Source: Sphingomonas sp. Leaf21
Lineage (GTDB): Bacteria > Pseudomonadota > Alphaproteobacteria > Sphingomonadales > Sphingomonadaceae
Length of the DNA stretch: 64,000 bases
NCBI RefSeq assembly: GCF_916858675.1
Contig: NZ_CAKASM010000019.1
Location: 1 to 64,000, forward strand
Direction: 5' to 3'
A program made the position numbers and the translations under genes. The notes beneath the pieces are model-generated. The model was not told the DNA's origin, ran no database searches, and saw only the letters and a program-made list of their open reading frames with translations. Below are positions 53,458-60,861 of the stretch, one piece after another (position 1 is the stretch's first letter; every line of letters starts with the position of its first letter).

Positions 53458-53673
53458 CTATCGCGCCGCCAGTTCCGCCTTGCGCGCGGGCAGCGCCGCC
53501 AGGATCGCGCGACGTTCGTCGGCGGGCTTGGCGCTCCAGTTGGAGATTTCGCGGATCGTCCGTGCGCAGCCCAGGCACCAGCCCGTCGCCTTGTCCATCG
53601 TGCAGACATTGACGCAGGGGCTGGCGACGCTCGGCGACTGCGGCTCGACGAAGCTGATGATGTCCAGCGACAT
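53458..53673 (-). CDS. DUF1289 domain protein
   Basis: A 71-residue protein with the DUF1289 signature: PCVNVCTMD, then WCLGCARTIREISNW. The four Cys suggest a small metal-binding or Fe-S site, but no function is known. It lies 7 bp after the helicase stop on the same strand and is probably co-transcribed with it. Confidence 0.85.
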   Translation of the reverse strand: MSLDIISFVEPQSPSVASPCVNVCTMDKATGWCLGCARTIREISNWSAKPADERRAILAALPARKAELAAR

Positions 53674-53680
53674 GATCGGA

Positions 53681-55087
53681 TCAGATCCCGAACGACACCT
53701 TCAGGAAGTCGGGGATCGGGCCGTTCCAACCCGTGTCGTCCGCCACCTCGTCACCGCGCGAACGGCGGCGATCGCGGCGCGGCGTGTCGTCGTTGCGCGG
53801 CGCACGCGGTTCCTCGAACCGGGACTCCTGCCGACGTGGCCGCTGCGTGCGGGCAGGGGGCTCCTCGGCCACGACCTCGGGCTGCGGCGGCGACGTCTCG
53901 GTCTCGACCGGTCGGGGCGCGCGATCGCGGCAGGTCCGGCGGGCGGGGCGTTCCTCCTCGGCGGGAGCGGGAAGGTCGAGCCGATCGATCTTCTGACCGG
54001 TCAGCTTCTCGATATTCTCGAGATTTTCGGCATCGTCCGGCGCCACGAAGGTATAGGCGACGCCCGTCGCGCCGCCACGCCCGGTGCGGCCGATGCGATG
54101 GACATAGTCATCGGGATGCCAGGGCGCGTCGAAGTTGAACACATGGCTGACGCCCTTGATGTCCAGCCCGCGCGCCGCGACGTCGGAGGCGACGAGGATG
54201 TTGACGTCCCCGCGCTTGAACAAATCCAGCTCGGCCAGCCGCTGCGGCTGTTCCATGTCGCCATGGATCTCGCCCGAGCGGAAGCCGTGCTGCTTGAGCG
54301 ACTTGTTGAGTTCGCGAACCGTCGTCTTGCGGTTGCAGAAGATGATCGCGGTGCGAACCTCTTCCTGCTGGAGAAGCTGGCGGAGCCGCTTGCGCTTCTC
54401 GAACGACTGCGCCGCGACGGGCACGATCCACTGCTTGATGTTGATGTTGGTCGAGGCGGGACGCGCAACCTCAATCGTCTTCGGGTTCTCGAGGAACTTG
54501 TCGGCCAGCTTCTTGATCGGCGGGGGCATGGTCGCCGAGAAGAGCAGGGTCTGGCGCTGCGACGGCAGCTTGGTGCAGATCTCCTCGATGTCGGGGATGA
54601 ACCCCATGTCGAGCATCCGGTCCGCCTCGTCGATGACCAGCATCGAACAGCCGGTCAGCAGGATGTTGCCACGCTGGAACAGGTCCATCAACCGGCCCGG
54701 CGTCGCGATCAGCACGTCGACGCCCCTTTCCAGCGCCTTGACCTGGTCGCCCATCGACACGCCGCCGATCAGCAGCGCCATCGAAAGCTTGTGGTTGGCG
54801 CCGTATTTCTCGAAATTCTCGGCGACCTGCGCGGCCAGCTCGCGCGTCGGCTCGAGGATCAGGCTGCGCGGCATCCGGGCACGGCTGCGGCCATGCGCCA
54901 GGATGTCGATCATCGGCAGCACGAAGGAGGCGGTCTTGCCCGTCCCGGTCTGTGCGATACCGATGATGTCGCGCATCATCAGAACCGACGGGATGGCGGA
55001 GGCCTGAATCGGCGTCGGCTCGGTATAGCCGGCGTCGTTGACCACCTTCAGAAGTTCGTCGGAGAGGCCGAGATCGGCAAAGCTCAT
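53681..55087 (-). CDS. DEAD-box ATP-dependent RNA helicase (RhlE-like)
   Basis: A 468-residue helicase. All core motifs are visible: Q motif FADLGLSDELL with PTPIQ, AQTGTGKT, PTRELAAQV, VIDEADRM, SATMP, HGDMEQ, SDVAARGLD and HRIGRTGRGG. The C-terminal 90 residues form a basic, Arg/Pro/Glu-rich tail with RRDRRRSR, as in RhlE-type proteins that act on ribosome assembly or RNA decay, ending in DFLKVSFGI. The ATG at 55087 has GGAAAA upstream. DUF1289 follows it. Confidence 0.94.
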   Translation of the reverse strand: MSFADLGLSDELLKVVNDAGYTEPTPIQASAIPSVLMMRDIIGIAQTGTGKTASFVLPMIDILAHGRSRARMPRSLILEPTRELAAQVAENFEKYGANHKLSMALLIGGVSMGDQVKALERGVDVLIATPGRLMDLFQRGNILLTGCSMLVIDEADRMLDMGFIPDIEEICTKLPSQRQTLLFSATMPPPIKKLADKFLENPKTIEVARPASTNINIKQWIVPVAAQSFEKRKRLRQLLQQEEVRTAIIFCNRKTTVRELNKSLKQHGFRSGEIHGDMEQPQRLAELDLFKRGDVNILVASDVAARGLDIKGVSHVFNFDAPWHPDDYVHRIGRTGRGGATGVAYTFVAPDDAENLENIEKLTGQKIDRLDLPAPAEEERPARRTCRDRAPRPVETETSPPQPEVVAEEPPARTQRPRRQESRFEEPRAPRNDDTPRRDRRRSRGDEVADDTGWNGPIPDFLKVSFGI

Positions 55088-55201
55088 GCAGTTTTCCGAG
55101 ATATGGCGGGAAGGGAATCGTCCCGCGCTCGCCCAGCAGCGTCTCCGCGCTTGCGGATTTGGCGCCGAAAGTCAAGTTTTGCCGAGGTCGACGCGCCCGG
55201 A

Positions 55202-55687
55202 CTAGCGTGCCGGAACGAGGGAGCGGAAGCGTTCGATGTCGCAGGTCCGGCCCGCCCGCGTGCGGATCGGATCGCGATCGGCGCAGATCTGTCCGTCGGG
55301 GCCAGGGCGGATATAGAAACTGGAATAATAGTCGATCTGCCGACAGGCGCGGGCGAGACGCGCGCGCACCCGCTTGCCGCCGGTCAGGACGATGTCGATC
55401 GCGCCCTCCTCGGCGGGCAGCGCGCCCGCCAGTTGTTGCGCGGCGATGCAGCGGGGGCCCTTGCGCTCCTTCCAGCGTGTCGGCGCAGGCGGCGGGGCGG
55501 TACGCGGCACGCGGATCACGACCCGCTCGCGGATGACGACCTGCGCATAGCGGACGGCCGGAATCGGATCCGTCGCCCCGAGCAAGGCGGGCGTCGTCAG
55601 CGTCAACGACGCGATGGCGGCGAGGTTTCGATAGCGGCGCAACATGTCAGCGGAGCTGTTCATAGGGCGCATCGTTGAACGCTTCAT
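55202..55687 (-). CDS. hypothetical exported protein
   Basis: A 161-residue protein. A basic N-terminus and hydrophobic stretch (LRRYRNLAAIASLTLTTPALLGA, about 16-38) look like a signal peptide or anchor. The mature part has a Pro-rich segment and three or four Cys (CIAAQQL, RACRQIDYY, DGQICADRD, TCDIERF), which could form disulphides in the periplasm. The ATG at 55687 has an AGG motif at a suitable distance; other in-frame ATGs follow within 8 codons. Divergent from the D-2-hydroxyglutarate dehydrogenase-like gene, 24 bp apart. No family recognised. Confidence 0.65.
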   Translation of the reverse strand: MKRSTMRPMNSSADMLRRYRNLAAIASLTLTTPALLGATDPIPAVRYAQVVIRERVVIRVPRTAPPPAPTRWKERKGPRCIAAQQLAGALPAEEGAIDIVLTGGKRVRARLARACRQIDYYSSFYIRPGPDGQICADRDPIRTRAGRTCDIERFRSLVPAR

Positions 55688-55711
55688 GAACCTGCTTTAG
55701 TCGGTGCCGCC

Positions 55712-57136
55712 ATGCATTCCGCCCAGACCGCCCTGCTGCAAGCCCTGTCGCCGATCCTGGGGGACAAGGGCATCGTCACCGATCCCGCGCTGATCGCGCC
55801 GTGGGAGATCGACTGGCGGCGTCGCTTTTCGGGCCATGCGCCCGCGATCCTGGCACCCGCCGATACCGGGCAGGTGCAGGCGGTGCTGCGCGCGGCGGTC
55901 GAGCACCGGGTGCCGCTCGTCCCGCAAGGGGGCAACAGCTCGATGGTCGGTGGCGCGACGCCGCCGGACGACGGATCGGCGCTGATCCTGTCGACCCGTC
56001 GGATGAACCGCATTCGCCGGATCGATGCGGATGCCGCGACGGTCGTGGCCGAGGCCGGCGTGATCCTGGCCGATCTGCATTCGGCCGCCGAGCGGGAGGG
56101 GATGCGCTTCCCGCTCACCCTGGGGGCCAAGGGCAATGCGACCATAGGCGGGCTGGTCTCGACCAATGCGGGCGGTACGCAGGTGTTGCGCTTCGGCACG
56201 ATGCGGGGGCTGACCCTGGGCGTCGAGGCGGTGCTGCCCGACGGCACGCTGTATGACGGGCTGGCCGCGCTCAAGAAGGACAATCGCGGCTACGACCTCG
56301 GACAGCTGCTGATCGGTGCCGAGGGGACGCTGGGCATCGTCACGGCCGCGGCCTTGCGGCTCGCGCCCGCGATCGCGGCCAGCGCGACGGCCTGGGTCGG
56401 GCTGGCCGATCCCGCCGCCGGACTGGCGCTGCTCCGGCGCTTGCAGGCGGCGACCGACATGGTCGAGAGCTTCGAGATCATGCCCGCCGAAAGCCTGGCC
56501 GCCGCGGTCGCGCACCTCCCCGGTGCGCGCAGCCCGCTGGACCGCGATCACCCCTGGCACGTCCTGATCGAGGCGGTGAGCGGCGATCCCGCCGCCGATC
56601 CGGCCGCGATGCTGGAGGGGCAACTCGCCAGGGCGCTGGCCGAGGGCGTCGTCGCCGATGCGGTGATCGCCGCGTCGCAGGCGCAGGGCGAGGCCTTGTG
56701 GCTGCTCCGCCATTCGCTGTCCGATGCCGAGCGGGCGCTGGGTCCGGCGGTCCAGCATGATATCGCGGTGCCGGTCGAGGCGATGCCGCGCTTCATGGTC
56801 GAGGCGGCGGCGGCATGCGACGCGCGCTTCCCCGGCACCCATGCCTCGGGCTTCGGCCATCTGGGCGACGGCAACATCCATTTCCACGTCCGCGCGGCAC
56901 CCGGCACCGATCGCGACCGATTCTATGCCGAGCAGGCGGCGACCATCAACTGCTTCGTGCATGACCTGGTGATGGCGGCGGGGGGCACGATTTCGGCCGA
57001 ACACGGCATCGGTCAGATGAAGCGTGACGAGCTGGCGCGCCTTTCGCCCGAACGGGTTAGCGCGATCCGCGCCATCAAGACGGCGCTCGATCCGCACGGT
57101 CTGTTCAATCCCGGCAAGCTCGTCGCTTGCGCATAA
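55712..57136 (+). CDS. FAD-linked oxidase, D-2-hydroxyglutarate dehydrogenase-like
   Basis: A 474-residue flavoprotein of the FAD_binding_4/FAD-oxidase_C type. The N-terminal FAD domain shows VPLVPQGGNSSMVGGATP, NATIGGLVSTNAGGTQVLRFG and GAEGTLGIVTAA. The C-terminal half carries GHLGDGNIHFHV and AEHGIGQMK, the metal and flavin motifs of D-lactate and D-2-hydroxyglutarate dehydrogenases. The gene order does not decide the substrate. It would oxidise a D-2-hydroxyacid and pass electrons to a carrier. Confidence 0.88.
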   Translation: MHSAQTALLQALSPILGDKGIVTDPALIAPWEIDWRRRFSGHAPAILAPADTGQVQAVLRAAVEHRVPLVPQGGNSSMVGGATPPDDGSALILSTRRMNRIRRIDADAATVVAEAGVILADLHSAAEREGMRFPLTLGAKGNATIGGLVSTNAGGTQVLRFGTMRGLTLGVEAVLPDGTLYDGLAALKKDNRGYDLGQLLIGAEGTLGIVTAAALRLAPAIAASATAWVGLADPAAGLALLRRLQAATDMVESFEIMPAESLAAAVAHLPGARSPLDRDHPWHVLIEAVSGDPAADPAAMLEGQLARALAEGVVADAVIAASQAQGEALWLLRHSLSDAERALGPAVQHDIAVPVEAMPRFMVEAAAACDARFPGTHASGFGHLGDGNIHFHVRAAPGTDRDRFYAEQAATINCFVHDLVMAAGGTISAEHGIGQMKRDELARLSPERVSAIRAIKTALDPHGLFNPGKLVACA

Positions 57137-57212
57137 GGCTTCGGCCCCATAGACACTGGCGTCCGACACGCGGCCGGGGGGCTCGCGTGGACTGAGTTTT
57201 TTGGAGATCATC

Positions 57213-57986
57213 ATGGCCAGCGCGCCGTCCCTTCCCCTTTTCTACAACGGCCTCGAGCCGCTTTCGAGCGAGGCTCACGCCAATTTCAAGGTTCGTCCGC
57301 AGGAGACGGCGCCCTTCCTGGTCGGGCAGCATGCGATCCCCGTGACCGTCGATGAATTCCCGCTGGTGCAGCGTTTCATGCCGATCGTCTTCTCGGTGGG
57401 CGAGCAGCCGATCCCGCTGGCGCTGATGGGCCTGAACGAGGGCGTCAACGTCTTCGTCGACGACGAAGGCCGTCTGACCGAGACGAACTTCTACGTTCCC
57501 GCCTATATCCGCCGCTATCCCTACATGCTGGCCAAGCTGCGTCCCGAAGCCGACGAGCTGTCGCTGTGCTTCGACCCGACCTCGCCGACGATCGGCGCGT
57601 TCGACGATGGCGATGCGCTGTTCGACGGCAGCCAGCCGAGCGAGCTGACCAAGAACATCCTGTCGTTCAACGAATCGTTCGAACAGGCGGGCGCGCGTAC
57701 CCAGAACTTCATGACCGAGCTGGCCGAAATGGGTCTGCTGATGGACGGCGAAGTCTCGATCCAGCCCGAAGGCGCCGACCAGCCCTTCGTCTATCGCGGT
57801 TTCCAGATGATCAACGAAGAGAAGCTGGTCGACCTGCGCGGTGACCAGCTGCGCAAGATGAGCCAGTCGGGTATGCTCCCGCTGCTCTATGCGCACCTCT
57901 TCTCGCTGTCGCTGATGCGCGACATCTTCGCCCGTCAGGCGCAGTTGGGCAAGATGCCGCAGCCGCAACTCCAGCCGCTGGGCTGA
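57213..57986 (+). CDS. SapC family protein
   Basis: A 257-residue SapC-family protein. Typical features include FLVGQHAIPVTVDEFPLV, FPLVQRFMPIVFS, RRYPYMLAKL and FDPTSPTIGAFD, and a C-terminal helix (LFSLSLMRDIF). The ATG at 57213 follows a TTGGAGATCATC site. No signal peptide is present. It is followed 4 bp later by cytochrome b561, so the two are co-transcribed. The role of SapC is not established; the link to a haem protein is suggestive only. Confidence 0.85.
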   Translation: MASAPSLPLFYNGLEPLSSEAHANFKVRPQETAPFLVGQHAIPVTVDEFPLVQRFMPIVFSVGEQPIPLALMGLNEGVNVFVDDEGRLTETNFYVPAYIRRYPYMLAKLRPEADELSLCFDPTSPTIGAFDDGDALFDGSQPSELTKNILSFNESFEQAGARTQNFMTELAEMGLLMDGEVSIQPEGADQPFVYRGFQMINEEKLVDLRGDQLRKMSQSGMLPLLYAHLFSLSLMRDIFARQAQLGKMPQPQLQPLG

Positions 57987-57990
57987 TCCG

Positions 57991-58530
57991 ATGCGCGGAC
58001 AGCTCGCCGCTGGTTCGCGCTACAGCCATGTCGCGATCGTCTTCCACTGGACGATCGCGGCACTGGTCGTCGCCAATCTTGCGATCGGCCTGCTCCACGA
58101 AAGCCTTTTGCGGGGCACGATGGGGCTTCACAAGTCGATCGGCCTGACCGTGCTGGTGCTGACCGCCGCACGCGTCGCCTGGCGACTGGGGCATCGCCCG
58201 CCGCCGCTGCCCGCCGATGTGCCGCCCTGGGCGCGGGGCAGTGCCCATGCGCTTCACGCGACCCTCTATCTGCTGATGATCGTCATGCCGCTGACCGGTT
58301 GGGCGATGGGTTCGGGCCGCGACGTGCCGCGCCCCGTCAGCTGGTTCGGCCTCTTCGACGTGCCGCCGCTACCGATCGGCAAGGCCGCCGCAGGGTTCGG
58401 GCACGAGGCGCATGAGCTGCTCGGCTGGCTGATGCTCGGTCTTGTCGTCATCCATGTCGCGGCCGCGCTGCGCCACCATTTCCTGCTGCGCGACGGCCTG
58501 CTCCACCGCATGAGCTTCCGCGCCCGCTGA
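57991..58530 (+). CDS. cytochrome b561
   Basis: A 179-residue membrane cytochrome with four hydrophobic segments. Likely haem-ligand His residues lie in HVAIVFHWTIAAL, MGLHKSIGL, HALHATLYLLMI and LVVIHVAAALRHH, the usual spacing for a diheme b561. It would carry electrons within the inner membrane, for example from quinol. It starts 4 bp after sapC. Downstream lies a probable small-RNA gene with its own terminator. Confidence 0.88.
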   Translation: MRGQLAAGSRYSHVAIVFHWTIAALVVANLAIGLLHESLLRGTMGLHKSIGLTVLVLTAARVAWRLGHRPPPLPADVPPWARGSAHALHATLYLLMIVMPLTGWAMGSGRDVPRPVSWFGLFDVPPLPIGKAAAGFGHEAHELLGWLMLGLVVIHVAAALRHHFLLRDGLLHRMSFRAR

Positions 58531-58662
58531 TCCGCCTCGCATCGGTGAGGGGGCAGGACGAAGCCCTGACGCAGATGGGGGATTCGACGGGGTGATCCCT
58601 CGGGCGGCGATCCGCTTTCCCGCCAGCCGTTACGAAAAAATGACGAATTGCTTGGCCGGGGG

Positions 58663-58692
58663 TTGAACCAAATAGGCCCTTTCTTATTTATA
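58663..58692 (+). promoter_or_regulatory. possible promoter of the candidate sRNA
   Basis: TTGAAC (58663-58668) and TTTATA (58687-58692) are separated by 18 nt and are close to the -35 and -10 consensus. The TATTTATA stretch is unusually AT-rich for this GC-rich DNA. Transcription would begin near 58697, the first base of the first predicted stem. Confidence 0.5.
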
Positions 58693-58696
58693 CCCT

Positions 58697-58806
58697 GTAC
58701 GACGTCGTGTCCCCCCTTTCGCGATGTCGTATGACACGCTTTCAGCGTGTCTCCTCCCTGAACCTTGGCCACCTCGCGCTCTCCCCCTTGCGCGAGGTGG
58801 TTTTTT
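58697..58806 (+). ncRNA. candidate small RNA with C-rich loops and intrinsic terminator
   Basis: An about 110-nt transcript can be folded by eye. Stem 1 pairs 58697-58707 with 58722-58732 (11 bp, with two wobbles) and shows the loop TGTCCCCCCTTTCG. Stem 2 pairs GACACGC (58733-58739) with GCGTGTC (58745-58751). A single-stranded TCCTCCCTGAACC follows, then a terminator stem with loop CTCTCCCCCTTG. C/U-rich loops of this kind could pair with Shine-Dalgarno sequences, as in known alphaproteobacterial anti-SD sRNAs. No coding frame is apparent. It lies in the 274-bp gap between cytochrome b561 and the convergent amidohydrolase gene. Confidence 0.6.
58769..58806 (+). terminator. intrinsic terminator (perfect 10-bp stem plus T-run)
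   Basis: CCACCTCGCG (58769-58778) pairs exactly with CGCGAGGTGG (58791-58800), followed by TTTTTT (58801-58806). This is the clearest rho-independent terminator in the window and ends plus-strand transcription just before the convergent gene's stop at 58805. Confidence 0.9.
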
Positions 58807-59659
58807 ATTCGGCGGCGAGCGTGGTCGGCAGGCCCAGCGCCTCGGCATGCAGCGCGACCACGATGCCGCGCACCAGTGCCACCGTCCGGTCGAAGCCGGG
58901 CCCCGGTGCTTCGAGTGCATCGTCGAGATAGAGCGATCGGTCGAGTTCGAGCTGGATGGCGTGGATTCCCCGCCGTGGCGCGCCGTGGCGCTGCACGATA
59001 TGCCCCCCGGCATAGGGCGCGTTACGGGTGACGGGGATCCCCACCGCGCGCGCCTCCGCCTCGACCCGGCGGACGAAGCGGGTGTCGGCCGTCTGGCCAT
59101 GCCGGTCGCCGATGACGATGCGCGGCACCATGTCGGCGGCCCCCAGCGACGGCATCGAATGCAGATCCAGCAGCACCGCGACCCCGAACCGGGCGTGCGC
59201 GTCGAGCAGCGCCCCGGCCAGCGCGTCATGATAGGGCCGATGGTCGGCGACGATCCGAGCGACCATCTCGACGTCGGTAAAACGGCGGTTCCAGATGTCG
59301 CCATGCCCGCCGATCCGTCGGGGGACCAGTCCCAGGCCGCTTCGCAGCTTGGGTGAGGGGCGCCCGGTGGGCCGAGCGCCCAGATCGATGACCGGATCGC
59401 GCTCGCCTTCCTCGCGGTTGAGGTCGATCCAGGCGCGGGGCAGGGCCTGGATCAGCGTGACCTCGTCCTGCCGCGCGGCAACCGCGACCCGATCGATCAA
59501 CCGATCCTCGAGCCCCATGATCGCCGGGAGAGGGATGCGCAGCGCCGCGATCAGCGCGGGCGGATAGAGGCGACCGCCATGCGGGACCGAGATCACCACC
59601 GGGCCGGACGCCGCCGCGCCGAGGCATTCGAAAGAGGCGCCGATGTTCGCGCTGGCCAT
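58805..59659 (-). CDS. N-formylglutamate amidohydrolase family protein
   Basis: A 284-residue protein of the N-formylglutamate amidohydrolase (HutG-like) family: VISVPHGGRLYP near the N-terminus, WIDLNREEGERDP, GDIWNRRF, LLDLHSMPSLG and RNAPYAGGHI. The conserved Asp, His and Glu residues suggest metal-dependent amide hydrolysis; histidine utilisation is not implied because no hut genes are nearby. The ATG at 59659 follows AGGG; the long in-frame extension is rejected. Divergent from cpdR, about 100 bp apart, an arrangement common in sphingomonads and relatives. Confidence 0.82.
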   Translation of the reverse strand: MASANIGASFECLGAAASGPVVISVPHGGRLYPPALIAALRIPLPAIMGLEDRLIDRVAVAARQDEVTLIQALPRAWIDLNREEGERDPVIDLGARPTGRPSPKLRSGLGLVPRRIGGHGDIWNRRFTDVEMVARIVADHRPYHDALAGALLDAHARFGVAVLLDLHSMPSLGAADMVPRIVIGDRHGQTADTRFVRRVEAEARAVGIPVTRNAPYAGGHIVQRHGAPRRGIHAIQLELDRSLYLDDALEAPGPGFDRTVALVRGIVVALHAEALGLPTTLAAE

Positions 59660-59758
59660 GATCGGGACCCTAGGTCGCACCGGGAAAGGGCGCAACGGTC
59701 TGGATATTTTAACCTGCCATTCGTTAAACCGGCGACCAAGATGAATCGGGATCACACC

Positions 59759-60136
59759 ATGTTTCACATCCTGCTGGCCGAAGACGACGCGGTCATGCGC
59801 GAATATCTGACCCGCGCCCTGACACGCTCGGGCTACCGGGTGTCGGCGGTCGATCGCGGCACCGCCGCCTTGCCGCTCCTGGAGAGCGAGCAATTCGACC
59901 TCCTGCTGACCGATATCGTCATGCCCGAGATGGACGGCATCGAACTCGCCCAGCGTGCGGCGGCGATCGCCCCGGACCTGCGCGTGATGTTCATCACCGG
60001 CTTCGCCGCGGTGACGCTGAAGGCCGGGCAGGCGGTGCCCAATGCGCGCGTCCTGTCCAAGCCCTTCCACCTGCGCGATCTGGTGATGGAGGTGGACCGA
60101 CTTTTTCACGCGGATTCGGTCGACGGCGCAATTTAG
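59759..60136 (+). CDS. cpdR: CpdR-like single-domain response regulator
   Basis: A 125-residue receiver domain without an output domain. It has the acidic pocket (LLAEDD), phosphorylatable Asp in LLLTDIVMPEMDGIEL, Thr in VMFITGFAA and Lys in VLSKPF, with sequence closely like CpdR, which in Caulobacter controls delivery of substrates such as CtrA regulators to the ClpXP protease. The ATG at 59759 has GGGAT upstream; an ATG six codons earlier is possible. It sits just before tRNA-Val. Confidence 0.82.
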   Translation: MFHILLAEDDAVMREYLTRALTRSGYRVSAVDRGTAALPLLESEQFDLLLTDIVMPEMDGIELAQRAAAIAPDLRVMFITGFAAVTLKAGQAVPNARVLSKPFHLRDLVMEVDRLFHADSVDGAI

Positions 60137-60180
60137 GGGTTGTCAGCCCCGAACAACCTGCTAATTGGCCCACCTCCGGC

Positions 60181-60255
60181 GGGCGTGTAGCTCAGTGGTA
60201 GAGCACTGTGTTGACATCGCAGGGGTCGCAAGTTCAATCCTTGCCACGCCCACCA
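60181..60255 (+). tRNA. tRNA-Val(GAC)
   Basis: A 75-nt cloverleaf. The acceptor GGGCGTG pairs with CACGCCC, the D-arm reads GCTCAGTGGTAGAGC, the anticodon loop TTGACAT has anticodon GAC (Val), the T-arm is GCAAG-TTCAATC-CTTGC, and CCA is encoded (60253-60255). It is intact and therefore probably functional, and its 3' end faces the integrated element. Confidence 0.95.
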
Positions 60256-60258
60256 TCG

Positions 60259-60294
60259 AAAACCCCGCTAGGCCAATGGCTTAGCGGGGTTTTT
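60259..60294 (+). terminator. intrinsic terminator of tRNA-Val
   Basis: AAAACCCCGCTA (60259-60270) pairs with TAGCGGGGTTTT (60282-60293) around an 11-nt loop, with the T-run running to 60294. It is 4 nt beyond the tRNA and ends its transcript. Confidence 0.85.
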
Positions 60295-60449
60295 GGTTTT
60301 CAGGACTCCGAGTTGCGCGTCACGGTTTTGCGTGCCTTTTGCGTGTCATGCCGAGTGGAACATCCGGGCGTACGGGGGCCTCGGAGGCGCTAGGGCGGCT
60401 GCGCCAACGGGTGGGGACCGGCAGCGATGGCGTGAAAAACGATCGGCCA

Positions 60450-60575
60450 TCACACCCATCGCCGCCGTCCATCGGGACCGACTTGCGTGGGTTTTGCGTG
60501 GAGCGGCGTCGATATCTTCTGCCCCAGATCGGCGGTAATGTCCCCCAAAGCGCGCTATGTTTCCGCATCGACCTG
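60450..60575 (-). pseudogene. C-terminal remnant of a second tyrosine integrase
   Basis: On the minus strand this reads as a diverged copy of the intact integrase's last about 40 residues: DAET, a stop codon, RALGDITADLGQKISTPLHAKP, then TQVGPDGRRRWV and a stop. The equivalent of the intact enzyme is ETRQGLEDIASELARKM, TPLHAKPTQVDPDGRRRRT. The internal stop and the missing N-terminal part show that it is dead. It implies an older element inserted at the same tRNA. Confidence 0.8.
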
Positions 60576-60861
60576 CGTCCAACCGGATCCCAGTTGTCGT
60601 TGCCTGATGGTTGGAAATGGAGGTCGCTTGTCCAAGGACAAGCAGACTCAGTTCGAGCATCAGACCAACCGCGAGATCGAGGTGATGAGGTGCTCGTGCA
60701 GATTGCAATGCCGGGGGGGCAAGCCATCGCAGATCGATTAACGAGATGCCAAAATGCATATTTTCACGTGCCTCGGTGGGAAACCGATTATTTTCCGCCG
60801 GCATGACGGCGCAAATCTCAGCCGCCTGAGCCAAATTCGACAGTCTGGAAGCGACCGGTCG

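Larger units (their letters stand above)
60256..60861. other. tRNA-flanking region of the integrated element
   Basis: This stretch holds the tRNA terminator (60259-60294) and an integrase C-terminal remnant (60450-60575). No intact gene is recognised in the rest. The sequence 60462-60560 is a degraded copy of 60875-60975, so the region is a fossil of a second insertion at the tRNA. Confidence 0.6.

Noticed and set aside
58805..59659. A histidine-utilisation (hut) role for the amidohydrolase
   Set aside because: No hutH, hutU or hutI is adjacent; the protein sits with cpdR, so only the family name is kept.
60346..60834. A 162-codon minus-strand frame beside tRNA-Val
   Set aside because: Part of it reads the integrase remnant in the wrong frame and the rest has no coding character.
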